64,000 nt of DNA. Source: Ciborinia camelliae (taxonomy: Eukaryota > Ascomycota > Leotiomycetes > Helotiales > Sclerotiniaceae). Shown here one piece after another: positions 47,718-60,027 of the stretch. Where the stretch lies: assembly GCA_025890175.1 (NCBI GenBank), contig JANPYM010000001.1:585187-649186 (forward strand), written 5' to 3'. The notes below the pieces were generated by a model. It did not search any database, had not been told where the DNA came from, and worked only from the letters and a program-made list of their open reading frames with translations. How positions within the stretch are numbered: position 1 is the stretch's first letter; the number at the start of each line of letters is the position of its first letter. The position numbers were made by a program, and so were the translations under genes.

Positions 47718-50700
47718 TATTTGTAAAGAATGACAACGAAGACAAAAGGCTTGCAAACTGAACGACGGCAGGGTGAGGTCCGTAAAGAAGGGAGGGTAGG
47801 AGGAGTTGAGACGTTTTGGGTCTTGGGCAAGTATTATAATGTGAATTCGAAACGATGTTTCCCCAGTAGCTGAAGGAAGGTAAGGTAACAGAAGATAGTG
47901 CGAAGAGGAAGCAGGGCCTGTCTATACTGACGAATTTAGCAGCCAGTGCTAGGCCAGAGCAGGGCGCTTCGGGATTTTGGCAATGAGCGTAAGTGATGAT
48001 GTTGGCCGTCTCGGTGGAGGGCTTTGCAAGGCAAGGTAGTAAGTGATGTGGGTCGTAGGTAAGACAAGGGGATTAGGAGCAGGTAACTTTTTTCTATCGT
48101 GCTGCCCGCAATTTATTTTGGACCTTTCAATAATGAACTGGACCATCCAATAATGTGCTAGGTACGGGATCCTGTGTCCAACGTTGGATGTGGTAAAATG
48201 CTGGAATACAATAATAAAAGTTCCGAGATATAAAAGCGGCGAGGAGTGAAGGGGGTGATGTGTGAGCCCGGTTTTTTTCTGGAAGCGAAAAAAATAAATA
48301 GATAAAGTGACTTGGTCCGAGGGTTCACCTAGGTTCCAAGGCTGGAAGGTCTAATTCAACAAGGAAGACCGTCTAATTGGGAGATAAGTAGTGACTGGGA
48401 GTCGTGAGTAGAAGCAGCGAAGGAATAGAATGATGGATGGTATGTAATCTGGAAAAAATATGTATGCAATGTAATAATTCTTCATACGAGGTGTCTAGAC
48501 AGGGTGTGTTGAGCTGTGGTGGCAGTGAGCTGTATTCAACTAAGTGATAGGATGATGTTGTGGGTTCTGATGGTGGCGTCGAGTATTGTGATGCTCTACT
48601 CTACACGGTCAAAGAACAAGGTCAATATTTGGAGCAATATCGACTGGTAGAGTATTGATTCTAAGACGTGATTCGTGTTTTGCGTTTTGGTGTTTTGGTG
48701 AACTGCAGGAGAAGGAAACCTGGGAACCTGAGCGGTTGGAGTTTGCCCCAATCTGATTGGCTCAGCTCAAACGGGGTCCTCTCGTGAGTATAGGCTATAA
48801 GCTATACTTAGAGCGGATGATACGAACGTGTTGGGCGTCAAAAGTATGGCTTTTAATTCGACGAAGAATCGAAATCACTGGACTGGTCCAATGATTATTG
48901 ATCCAATGATTGGTACAATTAGTTGTCCGACAGGTGTGCGATGGTGATATTGGACAACACCAACGTGAGAATGGGGGCTATGTATGGGGTGCGAAAGGGG
49001 GCGATGGAGCCAGTACTGTGGTTGTCGGAACGTATTCACGAATGAAGTCTTTGTGAAAGCTGATACAGTTGATAATTGAGAGGAGAAAAGATCGAATTGG
49101 ATGGACAAATAATTTCAATATTGGGATTATCGTTCTCATTTTGTAAGTTGTTCTTACCGCTTCATGATTTCCCCCATGTTACAATCCGCGCGCGCATCCA
49201 GACAGAACTCTCGATATTCAATATTGAAAAATATCGCATGGTCGAATCATCCGTACCGGAAAAACCTTCTTCAATTCATGCCCTAACAACTTGGGCTCTT
49301 TCCGCGCGCCTGAGGACCCCCGGGGATAAATGGAGCCGCCAGCCACGAGACTTTCTCGACAGTTGTTCGGGAAGTGGCACAGAACATTGATTTGAGTGGT
49401 TGCCGCATCACTCGGATCCTATTGAACAACCCGAATCAATACAGCAGCGCGCGGTTCAGGCTCAGTTCATAAAGGCGGGGTATTTCTATCGAATGAAAAG
49501 ATGTCACGATATAGATTCTCGAAGACTTCTATACAACGATCTGCCAGGGCTTAATATTCGAAATCCATGCGCTCATATCACTTACGCCATCCTATCCTTC
49601 ACTAGAGCGTTCAACCTCGTTTATTCGGGGGATCTGACAGGCCATACATTAAGCTTAAACAATGCTCCCTTGCGGCACATATGGCAGACATACCAATACT
49701 ACGGGTTGAAAAATCGTATACGATTTATCGCATTGGTCAATTGGTGGTCAAGGAACCATCCGCAACATGCTTAGATGGCCTTGATGCGGCCGGCGTCAAT
49801 CATGAGCAACATCATTTCTCAACTTTTGGCAACGATAGGGATCAGTATCCCGTGGGGATTATATCCCGATTTGCTCGTAGTCAAGCAAAATCGGCACGAA
49901 ACTGTTGTAGCATGAGTAAGATAGGATCAATCCATTGTCTGGCTGGGATACTCGGGACGAGACGCAGGATTTAGTAAAATCTATCTAGCATTGGTATCTG
50001 GATGTGTCACTATGCCTTCGATTCTGGGAAATGGTTGATGCCATGTACTATCAAACGGCGGCATGGAAAGTGATGGATTTCTTCATTGATAGTGTCCCAG
50101 ATGAACAACTTTCCTTTTTGGTGCCAGCACAACAATACATCCAACTGTTGTAATATTATCACCCAACAAAGATGTTCGAACCACTCTTGTCCAGGCGTAA
50201 AACCCTGCGATGATCCACTCATATGCAAGTGATTTTCAACTATATTGACGCTCCGATAAAAACGCCTTGCAGCAAACTCCATGATCAATTCCCCGAAGAT
50301 GAACGCGGGATGCGTGGCACATGTGATAGATTACTATGCCCATACCAGCTTATATTCGTGGCCTGATGGTGAATCCTCCAGCAATTCGAGGCTCAAATGG
50401 ATCATGCGAGATTCTGATCCGTCAAAACAATGCGTCAGTACCAGCTGGAGCAATCCTTCGACGTCTACTCAGACCTGCTTTTGTTCTCATGCAAAGGAAA
50501 TATGGAGTAGGCACTATTGAGGCCACAGAACTGGCCTCATTTGCAATCACAGTCCAGTTCGGATTGAATCATTGATTCCCTCGCAGAGAGCATGTCGTGA
50601 CTCAAAAATTCGTTGCATGACATACATGAACGAGGATAATAAATCCCAAAGTTTTAGACCCTCAAACTTCCTGTCACACGGAGGATCCTGTAGAATCCTC

Positions 50701-51806
50701 TCACTCTGCGTTTAGATTGTGCCACATTAAACCGACGCAGCTAGTCAACTTTCAAATAGAGGAATAGTAAATTAAGGGCATCATAGGATTTATTGAACCG
50801 TTCGTCCGTCCTATGATATGCAAGGCATAGTACTTAATCACAAAGTGAATGTATTCTCACACCAGACTGAGAAGTGCCTCCGTACTGTAGGTTCAACCCT
50901 ACCACCGCAGGCTGAAATCTCAAACGGTAATCTATCTATGCGGTCTTTGAAACTTAATTTACCTGAGATAACTTCACTGGTTTCCGATGAATAGGTAAGA
51001 ATTTTGCCTCCTGGGTAAGTGGAATACTGTATGTTAGTTGCAATCTGGATCCTATGATTGCTAGATCAGCCTAGATGCTAATATAATGTACAATTGAAAT
51101 GCCAACGTGTCGATCTGCTAGTCAACATCTCAATTTTCTTTGGTATGGACCATCCCGCCGCATGTTCCAATTGAAGAAGCAAACGATTCGCTTGCCACAA
51201 GAGGACATACGACAAGCTTCCAAGGTTAACTTTGTTGAACGGTGAAGCCGCCATGGCACATTTAACCGGCGCCACCCGGCAACTTGTGGCTATAGCCTAA
51301 AGTCACCCTGGTAAATGAATACAAACCACATCTAAATGTTAACAACTGCGGGGCATAATGGAGAAACCTGGGGAATAGCACGTTCGAGAAAGATTTGATT
51401 TGTTGATTGGCAGTCCCCAGCCAGGGTATGTTCAGTCGTTACCGTTTTGGGCTTTGCACCCATCCCACTTTACAGGCAAGATCTCAGCAGCTGATATTTT
51501 GAAGATGTACGTTGCTTACCGACAAAGCGTTCGAGGTAACCTTGGTATATATGTAAAAGAGCTTTTATGCGGACCGCGGTTCCGTATGGCCGGTTTAAAC
51601 GAGATGTAGACTGAGCTCCGGTTAATAATGAAGGGTAAAATGAACATAGGATGTTCAGATGGCAAATGTATATAATCCCATGTTTTCCCTGGCGGAGAAT
51701 CACAGGACGACAGCGTGCATTGAACAACTGGAGAATTCGCTGATCTTCCTCGAACTACTTGTGATTTGTAATTTTGAGGCGACGCAGATTTGTTACTGCA
51801 GTCAAC
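47718..51806. other. 4.1-kb gene-poor spacer with a possible decayed gene
   Basis: The left 1.4 kb should be the promoter of the minus-strand gene ending at 46992. 49370-50580 contains fragments that look once-coding (separate entry). The rest up to the sugar transporter start has no recognisable gene; 50580-51800 shows only short open frames. Confidence 0.5.
49370..50577 (+). pseudogene. Possible decayed coding sequence, family unknown
   Basis: Plus-strand pieces read like protein but in different frames: an open stretch from about 49370 (REVAQNIDLSGCRITRIL), another at 49400-49774, a 51-codon stretch at 49998-50150 (WKVMDFFIDSVPDEQLSFL) ended by TAA, and a final piece at 50336-50575. No single frame or clean set of GT-AG introns joins them. 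A pseudogene is the simplest reading. I cannot name the family. Confidence 0.25.
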
Positions 51807-53659
51807 ATGGATTTTCAACGTACGAAAAAAACGTTTGAGCTTGCGGGCCAGGAGTTCCCTCGAGTAACATGGTATACGCAAAAGGGAATGAGAGGCTTGT
51901 ACCTCTGCTTGATGTTCGTCGTTTTGACCTCTGCGACAAATGGTTATGATGGCTCCATGATGAATGGTCTTCAATCTCTTCCCGCCTGGGAAGCTTGTGG
52001 GTGTTTCTTTGGCGAACAGTCTAAAGGATGAAACTTACGTGTACCATAGATTTTCATCCCACGCCCTCCCAACTTGGACTTCTTAACTGTATCATGTCCG
52101 TTGGCTCACTAGTTGCCCTCCCGTTCGTACCATATGCTGCGGATATACTGGGCAGACGCACAGGTGTGATGATTGGTTGTACAATCATGATCATTGGTGT
52201 ACTACTCCAGAGTTTGGGATACACCTTTGGTATGTTCGTGGGTGCTCGATTTTTGATCGGATTTGGAATCGCGATAGCCCATGGCGCATCACCATTACTA
52301 ATTACTGAACTTGTCCATCCGCAACATCGGGCTATCTACACGACCATTTATAACACAACGTGGTACATTGGAAGTTTTGTTGCTGCTTGGTTGACGTTTG
52401 GTATGAAATACAAGCAAGAACTTTTGGGATTTTAGCTGACCTATCCCTAGGAACAAAACATATTGTAGGAAATTGGTCATGGCGAGCCCCGTCTATCGTC
52501 CAGGCTTTCCCTTCCATCCTCCAAATGACCTTCATATGGTAAGTCTTCGTCTGGCATGCTCAATGAAGGGGAAGCTAAACTGATTCAAGGTTCGTGCCCG
52601 AATCACCAAGATGGCTCATTGCCAAGGGTAAAAATGAAAGAGCACTTAAGATTTTGGCAGATGTCCATGCCTCTGGAGACCAGAATGATGAAGTTGTGCA
52701 GATCGAATATCTGGAAATTCGCCAAACACTACAACTTGAGAAAGAAGCGGAGGGAAACCCATGGGCCGAGCTCTGGAAAACCCCCGGAAATAGACATCGT
52801 CTTATTATTCTCATCTCTCTCGGTTTCTTCTCCCAATGGTCAGGAAATGGTCTTGTCAGGTGAGTTGGAATCATATAAAGATATTCGGAGATGAAAATTG
52901 ACATGATATTTCAGCTACTACATAAACATTGTATTGGAACAAATTGGTATCCACAGCTCGACTACCAAACTTTTGATCAATGGTATCCTTCAGATTGTCA
53001 ATATGATCGTTGCCATAGGAATGTGCTTTTTCGTTGATCGACTTGGACGACGTCTATTATTCTTGGTTTCCACAGCAGGAATGCTTGGTGTGTTCATTGT
53101 TTGGACAATATGCTCGGCTCAATTTTCGATGCATGGAACCACGGCGTCTGCAAATGCGGTGATTGTCATGATTTTCCTCTACTACGTCTTTTACAATTGT
53201 GCGTGGTCAGGTCTTTTGGTTGGCTATGGTGTTGAGATTCTGCCATACAATATTCGTGCCAAGGTAAGTAATGCCTCCGCTCGTCACTGGCGATGCTGAT
53301 TGAAATCATAGGGATTGACAATTATGTTCTTGGCCGTCGATCTCTCGTTGTTCTTCAACCAATATGTTAACCCGATCGCTTTGGATCATCTCCAATGGAA
53401 GTATTACATATTCTACTGCGTATGGTTGACTTTTGAGCTCTTCATCGTCTGGAAATTCTATATCGAGACACGCAACACTCCCTTGGAAGAAATTGTCAAG
53501 CATTTCGATGGAGACAACGCGATTGTTGGTGGTCAAGTTGCAACCGGAAAGGCAAGAATTATTGCCGCTGAACATGATATCCAGATTGGTGCTGAGACTC
53601 ATGAAGGTGGTCTAGATGAGAAGGCAGATATCCACCATACAGATGAGAAAATGGTGTAA
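51807..53659 (+). CDS. MFS sugar transporter (lactose permease/hexose type)
   Basis: Six exons: 51807-51996, 52050-52400, 52451-52538, 52590-52859, 52915-53263 and 53312-53659, 531 aa in frame, a normal length. Twelve membrane segments are expected. Family signatures visible are TNGYDGSMMNGLQSLPAW in the first segment, an ADILGRR-type loop, PESPRWL after segment 6, and DRLGRR in the second half; the C-terminus has NTPLEEIVKHFDGD, the PLEE-type post-segment-12 motif. This places it in the sugar porter family near fungal lactose permease-like proteins. Transported sugar unknown. Convergent with the SRPBCC gene, 275 bp between stops. Confidence 0.93.
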
Positions 53660-53934
53660 TTCCGATGTTTTTAAGATGAGGTACAGGTGTGTAAAGTTTG
53701 GATAGAACTGGATAATAGTAATCGGCGAATACAAGTAGTTTATACACCTGCGTTCTTCCAAGTTCCCGCTAAACCTATTCCGTTGTCATCGATGGTGTGC
53801 AACAATGTCAAATGTCAAGTCCCAGGTTGTCGACGAAGGTTGGAAAATCTGGTCGTCTAGAAAAAGTCTTGCGTTTGCCTCGAGTCTCCCCAAGAGATAC
53901 GTTTGGTAGACCATTGAAAAATATGTCCCAAAGG

Positions 53935-54594
53935 TTAACCTTTGCGCTTCCGTGCCTCGATAAAAACTTTCAATTCCATAGCCGCATCCCTAGCGACATC
54001 TTCAAGCTCTTCCTTCGCAGTCAACAGAGGATAATAGGACGCAATCCCCGTCAACGTTATCCAAGTCCTGTACTCACAGACATTCGTTTTGCCTTTGACC
54101 GATACAACTTCTTGGACTCTCTCCGAACTTAAAAGCCAATGGGGGTAATTAGTAGTCTTTGCCGCCATCTTCTTATTTGCAGGGTCCAGCAAAGTCAACA
54201 CGACAGGTTCATTGCGGTCATTCATCCCTTCTACATGAAACTGGACTGGAATTAAATCTTGCGCATTTCTCCTAGCAGCTGGGAAACGTCTCACCAAAAA
54301 AAGTCCTCTCGCCCCCACGATTGGCGGTTTCCCCTGACCATCTTCCCATGTGTACTGGGAATATCCACTCCCGTACTTTTCGAAAGAGATTATTGTACTA
54401 AACACATCGTCTGCAGATGAGTTGATTTTGACGCTTGCATAGGCTGTCAAAATGGCCTCATCCTTTCCAATGAAAGGTGTAGTTATGAGACGTTTCTCGT
54501 CAACATAGTTTTGAATGAGAAGCACGATGATAAGGAGGAGACATATAATAAGAACAATTAGGAATGAACAGATGTAATGAGACATATCTATCAT
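53935..54594 (-). CDS. Membrane-anchored SRPBCC (START-like) domain protein
   Basis: One exon, 219 aa. An N-terminal membrane segment (about residues 9-29, a run of Leu/Ile/Val) is followed by a single SRPBCC fold: VKINSSADDVFSTIISFEKY at its first strand and helix, a GARGLFLVRRFP strand pair, and a long C-terminal helix (DVARDAAMELKVFIEARKRKG). Fungal proteins of this layout are usually annotated as polyketide cyclase/dehydrase-like or SRPBCC proteins; a bound hydrophobic ligand is expected but not known. Faces the sugar transporter tail to tail. Confidence 0.75.
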   Translation of the reverse strand: MIDMSHYICSFLIVLIICLLLIIVLLIQNYVDEKRLITTPFIGKDEAILTAYASVKINSSADDVFSTIISFEKYGSGYSQYTWEDGQGKPPIVGARGLFLVRRFPAARRNAQDLIPVQFHVEGMNDRNEPVVLTLLDPANKKMAAKTTNYPHWLLSSERVQEVVSVKGKTNVCEYRTWITLTGIASYYPLLTAKEELEDVARDAAMELKVFIEARKRKG

Positions 54595-55798
54595 AATGAA
54601 GATAGTGCGATCCGATTAATCCAACGATTTGAAAGGATACATAGATACCTAGGTAGGTAGGTATATAGATAGAGACAGATATAATCGAATTGTTCAAAAT
54701 AGATGTAGGTAGGTGGATATGGATCTAAATATGAATATGAAGTAAAAAGAGTAGAGTGGGTAGGTAGGAAGGTACCTTACCGATATACTTGCTCGTATTT
54801 GTACTTCGAATTCGAGCCATACCCTCCCTCCTTAATATTGATCACATTGCGTAAGTACCTCGTCATATACCCAGAAAATAATGAAGAAACAGAAAGTTAA
54901 AATTCAGTCTCCCTACCAGACTCCAGTTGACCTACCAGTTGACCTATCTACTTACTAACTTAATAATATCTTCAAAGTTCACACTATATTGTTCGCACCG
55001 AGAGCGAAAGCGAGAGCGAGAACGAGGGCAACCGGGAAGAACGAGAAAGACCAAAAAGGATCAAAAAAGATCAAGTTTATGGTAAAATTGGAATTACCGT
55101 AAAATCCGATATATACCTACCTTACCTATAGGTAGGTAGTTACCGTTTACCATTGGATCCCCTACAGTAGAGGTAGAGATTGGGCTCAATTGTACTCCGT
55201 ACTCTATAATAATAAGTAATTTTATCTACATATCATGTTTATTATGATTCATGATTCGTGATTCATCTCTCATCTCCAGCTGTTCAATGTTGTATTACCT
55301 AAAGCTTCCAGTGGTACATACATGTGTTATCTTACCTATACCTATCTACTTAAAGTTAGGTCGTTTCTTTTTTTCGTATAATATTATATAAATCCAAATT
55401 TCATCTCATCGACTTTTCACCCTCTCATATTCAATCCTACTCTATTTTATTTTATTTTATTTTACCTTATTCATTTACATTATCCATACTCTTGATATCC
55501 CCTCCTCTTCTCTTCTTTTCTCTTCTCTTCATCTGATCTAGATATTGAAGATCACCTGCATTGGGAAAGGAGCTTGGAACTTCCATGGTCAACCCCCCAC
55601 TATTTTACCTTAGCCCACCTGAACTAGATAAGACGATTGCCACCAGTGAGATACCCAGACATTCGCACATTTCAATTCTTTCGAGAATCTATCCTCTAAA
55701 CCTTCAATCCTTCAAACCTGCCAACCTTCCAAAGAGCCCAGCAGCGCACATTATACATTGTCCATCGCACATCACATATCACACATTGCACACGCACA
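54595..55798. promoter_or_regulatory. Divergent promoter region, SRPBCC gene/SHR3
   Basis: 1.2 kb between divergent starts. It contains several taggtaggta/tacctacc motifs (54649-54663, 55114-55140), a gagcgaaagcgagagcgag purine run near 55001, a (TTTTA)n run near 55444-55464 and CT-rich sequence just ahead of SHR3. No factor site is identified. Confidence 0.45.
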
Positions 55799-56542
55799 AT
55801 GGATATCTCCAAAGTCTCGATATTTAAGACCTATGAGAAGCCTCGAGGTCAAGGAGGCGCGAGTTCTTTCGCGACGTTCATGATCATCGGTCGTAAGTCC
55901 TTCCCACTCCCAATCAATTCGCACCTCAATCACCCACCCTAACACATCCATCATACAGCCATATGTTTTTTCCTCGGCGTTCTCTTCTCCTCCTTCCCGT
56001 ACGACTATCCACTCCTCTGGACCACGGATTCCACCCCCGACGCCTACTACAATTTTGTTGAGGAGCACATAAAATTCATGCACGCCTCGCCGCCCATCAT
56101 CCCACGCATCCTACACATTGTCGTCTCGGTCGGATTCATCGGACTCTTCATTAAGCTCTTCAAGCCCTCGGAAGCCAACCTCTTGTTTGATGGCGCCTCG
56201 CTCGTTCTCTACGTCGTCGGCGTCGTGATTTACATCACCAACATTGTCAAAGGAATGCAGATTGTGACGCTCGGATTATACGGCGAAGCAGGGGCGCCGG
56301 AAGGAGAGATGGGAGTGGGCCGGGAAGATAGCATGAGGGTGTTGGCTGCCAGTAATACGATTTTGGCATTGGTGTTGGTGGGAGTGCTGGTTTTGCAGGC
56401 CGGTCAATGGTATGCGGAGCGCAAGGATCGAGATGAGGCGGAGAAATTCGAGAAGGAGGAACAGGAGAAGAAGGAACAGGAGAAGAAACAGAAGAGTGGA
56501 AGTGGCCATGTAACGAGATCGGTTTCGAAGAAGAGGCAGTGA
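55799..56542 (+). CDS. SHR3: ER membrane chaperone Shr3
   Basis: Two exons, 55799-55892 and 55959-56542, give 225 aa. The Shr3 pattern is clear: a hydrophobic segment with PICFFLGVLFSSFPYDYPLLW, three more segments including IPRILHIVVSVGFIGLFIKLF and LVLYVVGVVIYITNI, and a charged Lys/Glu-rich cytosolic tail ending SVSKKRQ. In yeast Shr3 folds amino-acid permeases in the ER so that they enter COPII vesicles. The final tail is coiled and highly charged, as in other filamentous fungi. Followed by the 14-bp minisatellite 300 bp downstream. Confidence 0.92.
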
Positions 56543-57545
56543 GGGGTGATGGTTGTGGGGGGCTTGTGTATCTATGGTGGGTGGAGGAGGGGAAATCGGA
56601 TCTAGGTGTAGTAATATTCTGATTCGTTCTAAACGAAGTAATCTATTCTTAATAAAAGAAATACTCTTTACCAGCTCCCAAGGATCCTCTGTCAATCGCA
56701 TGTACTTTGTGTTTTGGATTTGACAAATATTGGTCTATAAAATGCCCTTAACTTACGAATCTAGAGTGATTCCTTTTGTCCCTCCCTGCTCTATGCCCTT
56801 TTCTAAGTTTTCTTTTAACTATACAAATCCAAAGGCTTATGGCACACTACATCTCTCACACTACATCTCTCACACTACATCTCTCACACTACATCTCTCA
56901 CACTACATCTCTCACACTACATCTCTCACACTACATCTCTCACACTACAACTCTCACACTACATCTCTCACAGAAAACAAGATCTTACTTTATTTCAATA
57001 TTCATCACTATCTCAGCGATCTCCCAACCGACAACTAATCCAGCAACACCAGTTCATCGATAAAACAGATAAAAGAGTCAATATCTATATCTCTTGTCTA
57101 TCCTCTTTTCCCATCCCTTTGCAAACTCAGTAACTCGATATATTCCCAACGTTGTAGAATGCAGATTTGCTACTCGAGTGATTTTCCCTCGGGGACGATT
57201 TTCCTTCCCTATTTCCTCGCAATCAAACAGTCAATTAACAAAGTCGGATAACCAAGGAAAATCGCAAATGAACTCCATCGTTATTTCCTTCCCTTGGAGG
57301 TATGATCCTGTCGTTCCTTGTGTGCCCCGTGGTGGCCCTTTGTAAACCGGACTAGCAAATCAACAAGTCAACAACTAAACAGGGAAAGTCGTTGTGTTTC
57401 GTATGCTGAAAAGAGTTAGGGGGAAAAAAGGAAATATAATTGGAGATGAGGAGTATTACCAGCCAAAATACTCCAAGTGAAAACTTTAGTCGTGCTGTTG
57501 CATCGAGAGTTGTTGCCAGTGCATTCCATCTCACCCATCCTTACT
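56543..57545. other. Convergent spacer with minisatellite
   Basis: 1 kb between the SHR3 stop and the 2EXR gene stop, carrying both 3' UTRs and the 14-bp minisatellite described separately. Nothing else seen. Confidence 0.55.
56843..56968. repeat. 14-bp minisatellite, nine copies
   Basis: Nine head-to-tail copies of cacactacatctct. Eight are identical; copy 8 (56941-56954) differs at one position (a instead of t in the atctct part). Near-identity indicates recent expansion. Confidence 0.95.
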
Positions 57546-58856
57546 CTAAATCTCCCATTGAATATTCCTCTGAACATACAATTCGAAATCAACCTTATTC
57601 AAATTCATTCCCCTATCAATTCTCTCCATCATGAACCAATACTTAGCCTGACTCTCCAACTGCCTAAACTCATCATAACCCATAATCATACCTTCACCCT
57701 TAGCCATCCCCACATCTGTCCACTTCTTTTTGTCAAGTTCACATTCAACCCCTCTGTGAAAATCCTGGTTACTGCGACCATGAGCTCTAATGACAGCAAA
57801 GGCATATTCGAGATTGGGAAATTGGTTCAGGATCTCCTTGAATACAATGTCGAATTTGGTTTTGATGGTGTCTTTAGCCCAGTTTCTGAGAGAGATTGGG
57901 CTCATCTGGGAAAAGTCAAAGCCTGGTGAGAATGAAAGGTCAAGGTTGATGCCGACCGCTCTGATGTTGGTGAAGAATTCAGGAAGCCTATTGCTAGGAG
58001 GAAAAACTGGCTCACCTGGTTGCGGCCGTGGTGGGGCTTGGCCTGCTTGATGTTGTGCTGCTCCTTGAGGTGGATGATTGGCGCCAATCGGGATAAATGC
58101 GAAAACAAGAGTGGCAGGAGGAGCCCCAGGAGCTTGTATGGGCATTATTGGGAATGGGATTAGAGGAATTTGGTGGGGTCGTTGACGTTCCAGCACCAAG
58201 AGCTCATGTTCTTCTTGAAGTTCACTTTCGGCAGCTTTCAAATCAAGTCTCATATAAGATGAACTTGACTCTATAGGACAGTAAACCGGCATTGGGCAAT
58301 TTTTCTCCTCTCCAAATCTCAAGACAAAGTCATCACCAAACGGGTTGATGTAGAAATAAAACTTTCCAAACGTGCGGCGATCTGCAATGTTATGTGAAAC
58401 TCCACGCGCATTAACGGCTTTGAAGATTTCCAAGCCATATTTACGAGCTCGGTGGCATACGTGCATAAAAGCTGGTGTTGGGGGGCAATTACCAAATTCG
58501 AAAGTATTTTGTCCAAGCTTCATGACGATGGTGCGCTTGATATGTAGTGCCGTGAATTTCCAAATGTTCATTTGAAGCTCCTCGGGGAACTCATCAAACT
58601 TTTGAGAAAATGTAAGGGCCATGGTGTCATCAGCGAGTTCGATATCGGAGATAGAAACCGTAATTCCTTCTAAATTGGATTCTTCTGGGGAGGAAGGGGC
58701 TGAGTTTTGAATATTGTTGTTGTGGTTATCGAAATCGAAGCCATCAAACTCGTCGACGCCGTCTTCGTCGTTACAGAAGCCGCCAGTTTCAGTGACATGG
58801 TGATTGTAAATATCGTTAAAGCTATCGTCGGACTGAGAACCTAGGATTTTCATCAT
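57546..58856 (-). CDS. 2EXR-domain protein
   Basis: One exon, 436 aa. After an acidic, Asn-rich N-terminus the motif FDEFPEELQMNIWKFTA appears near residue 90, the hallmark start of the fungal 2EXR domain (F-x-F-x-x-L-P-x-E-L-R-x-x-I-W). The strand pattern (HIKRTIVMKL, FMHVCHRARKYGLEIF, FYFYINPFGDDFVLRF) continues the domain to about residue 185. A Pro-rich linker at about 235-290 and a conserved C-terminal part (FPNLEYAFAVIRAHGR) follow. Family members are numerous in filamentous fungi, with no known biochemical activity. Confidence 0.82.
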   Translation of the reverse strand: MMKILGSQSDDSFNDIYNHHVTETGGFCNDEDGVDEFDGFDFDNHNNNIQNSAPSSPEESNLEGITVSISDIELADDTMALTFSQKFDEFPEELQMNIWKFTALHIKRTIVMKLGQNTFEFGNCPPTPAFMHVCHRARKYGLEIFKAVNARGVSHNIADRRTFGKFYFYINPFGDDFVLRFGEEKNCPMPVYCPIESSSSYMRLDLKAAESELQEEHELLVLERQRPHQIPLIPFPIMPIQAPGAPPATLVFAFIPIGANHPPQGAAQHQAGQAPPRPQPGEPVFPPSNRLPEFFTNIRAVGINLDLSFSPGFDFSQMSPISLRNWAKDTIKTKFDIVFKEILNQFPNLEYAFAVIRAHGRSNQDFHRGVECELDKKKWTDVGMAKGEGMIMGYDEFRQLESQAKYWFMMERIDRGMNLNKVDFELYVQRNIQWEI

Positions 58857-60027
58857 TGGCTGCTTGAATTATTGGAAGTAAAATTAGCCAGATAGTGAAT
58901 TCGTAATCTTTCAAAACTGATGGAATGAATACCTCCAGCCTAGGTATGCAGGACTCTTTAATCTCGTACCGGTAGTCTTTATAAGTCTGGTTTAAACGAA
59001 TGAATATGGATATGACTCCCGTCTGCACCAAAGTAGTAGGTATTTAAGTAACCTTGGGAGCTGGAGTTCAAAGATGAAGAAGTTCTGGAATGGTCGTGGA
59101 ATCGAATTGAATCGAATTTTCTTGCTCTGCGAAGTTTGAATGTAAAAATGAAACAATTATTACAATGGATGGATTGGATATCTCAGTATCTCTGTCAGTA
59201 TCTCAGCTGTAGCTCTCATCTCATGCGCCAGCAAGGTATTTTGTTAGTGCTATTCCGGGCTACCTGATTGATATTGATAGGCTTCTTCAGTCTACGAGTG
59301 TGATCAAATAAAATTTGGAAGTTGAAAGATAAAAGTTGAAAATGAATTTAAAAAGTATAAATGGAAGATAAATAAATGTAACCAGTGAATCAAAAGTGGA
59401 AAGTGCGATTGGTGTACCAGGCAGGTAGGTAGATAACCTCGGTTGAATTATGTAGGTACCTCCAGCTAGGAGGAGAAGATGCAGTTGAGCTGAGCCGAAC
59501 CATTCATACCCAGGTATCAAATATATATACATATTATATATATATATACATATTATATATATATATACATATTATATATATATATACATATTATATATAT
59601 ATATACATATTATATATATATATACATATTATATATATATATACATATTATATATATATATACATATTATATATATATATACATATTATATATATATATA
59701 CATATTATATATATATATACATATTATATATATATAATAATGTAATAGGCAGGCAGTACCTACTAGTAGATAGTATTTAATCGTTGTCATTGGTAAAGGG
59801 TTTGTGTATCAGGTCTTCATATCTCTTCTGAGATTCCTCAATACAATAATCAATTTACCTATACCTACCTACCTAGGTACTCATCGATATCGAAGTGAGA
59901 GTCACATTAAATCCTCATCACCATCACCATCGCCATAACCATCCGCAATGCATAGAACTTCGATGCAACAAAAGGAAGAATGAAGTTTGTGGGCAAATAT
60001 TTGTTTGTTCTATCGTATATCCCTTAC
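58857..60027. other. Spacer with 19-bp AT minisatellite
   Basis: About 1.2 kb holding the 2EXR promoter (left), the minisatellite at 59519-59738 and the 3' flank of the Mo-cofactor sulfurase gene (right). A cctacctacctaggtac motif lies at 59863-59879. Confidence 0.55.
59519..59738. repeat. 19-bp AT-rich minisatellite, about eleven copies
   Basis: The unit acatattatatatatatat recurs every 19 bases from 59529 (acatatt occurrences at 59529, 59548, 59567 ... 59719). Copies are essentially identical. It is 100% AT except for one C per unit, so it is prone to melting and slippage. Confidence 0.95.

Noticed and set aside
56843..56968. Regular repeats resembling a CRISPR array
   Set aside because: Units are head-to-tail with no spacers, and the host is a eukaryote.
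59519..59738. Centromere- or telomere-like AT satellite
   Set aside because: Too short (220 bp) and surrounded by ordinary genes; a simple minisatellite explains it.
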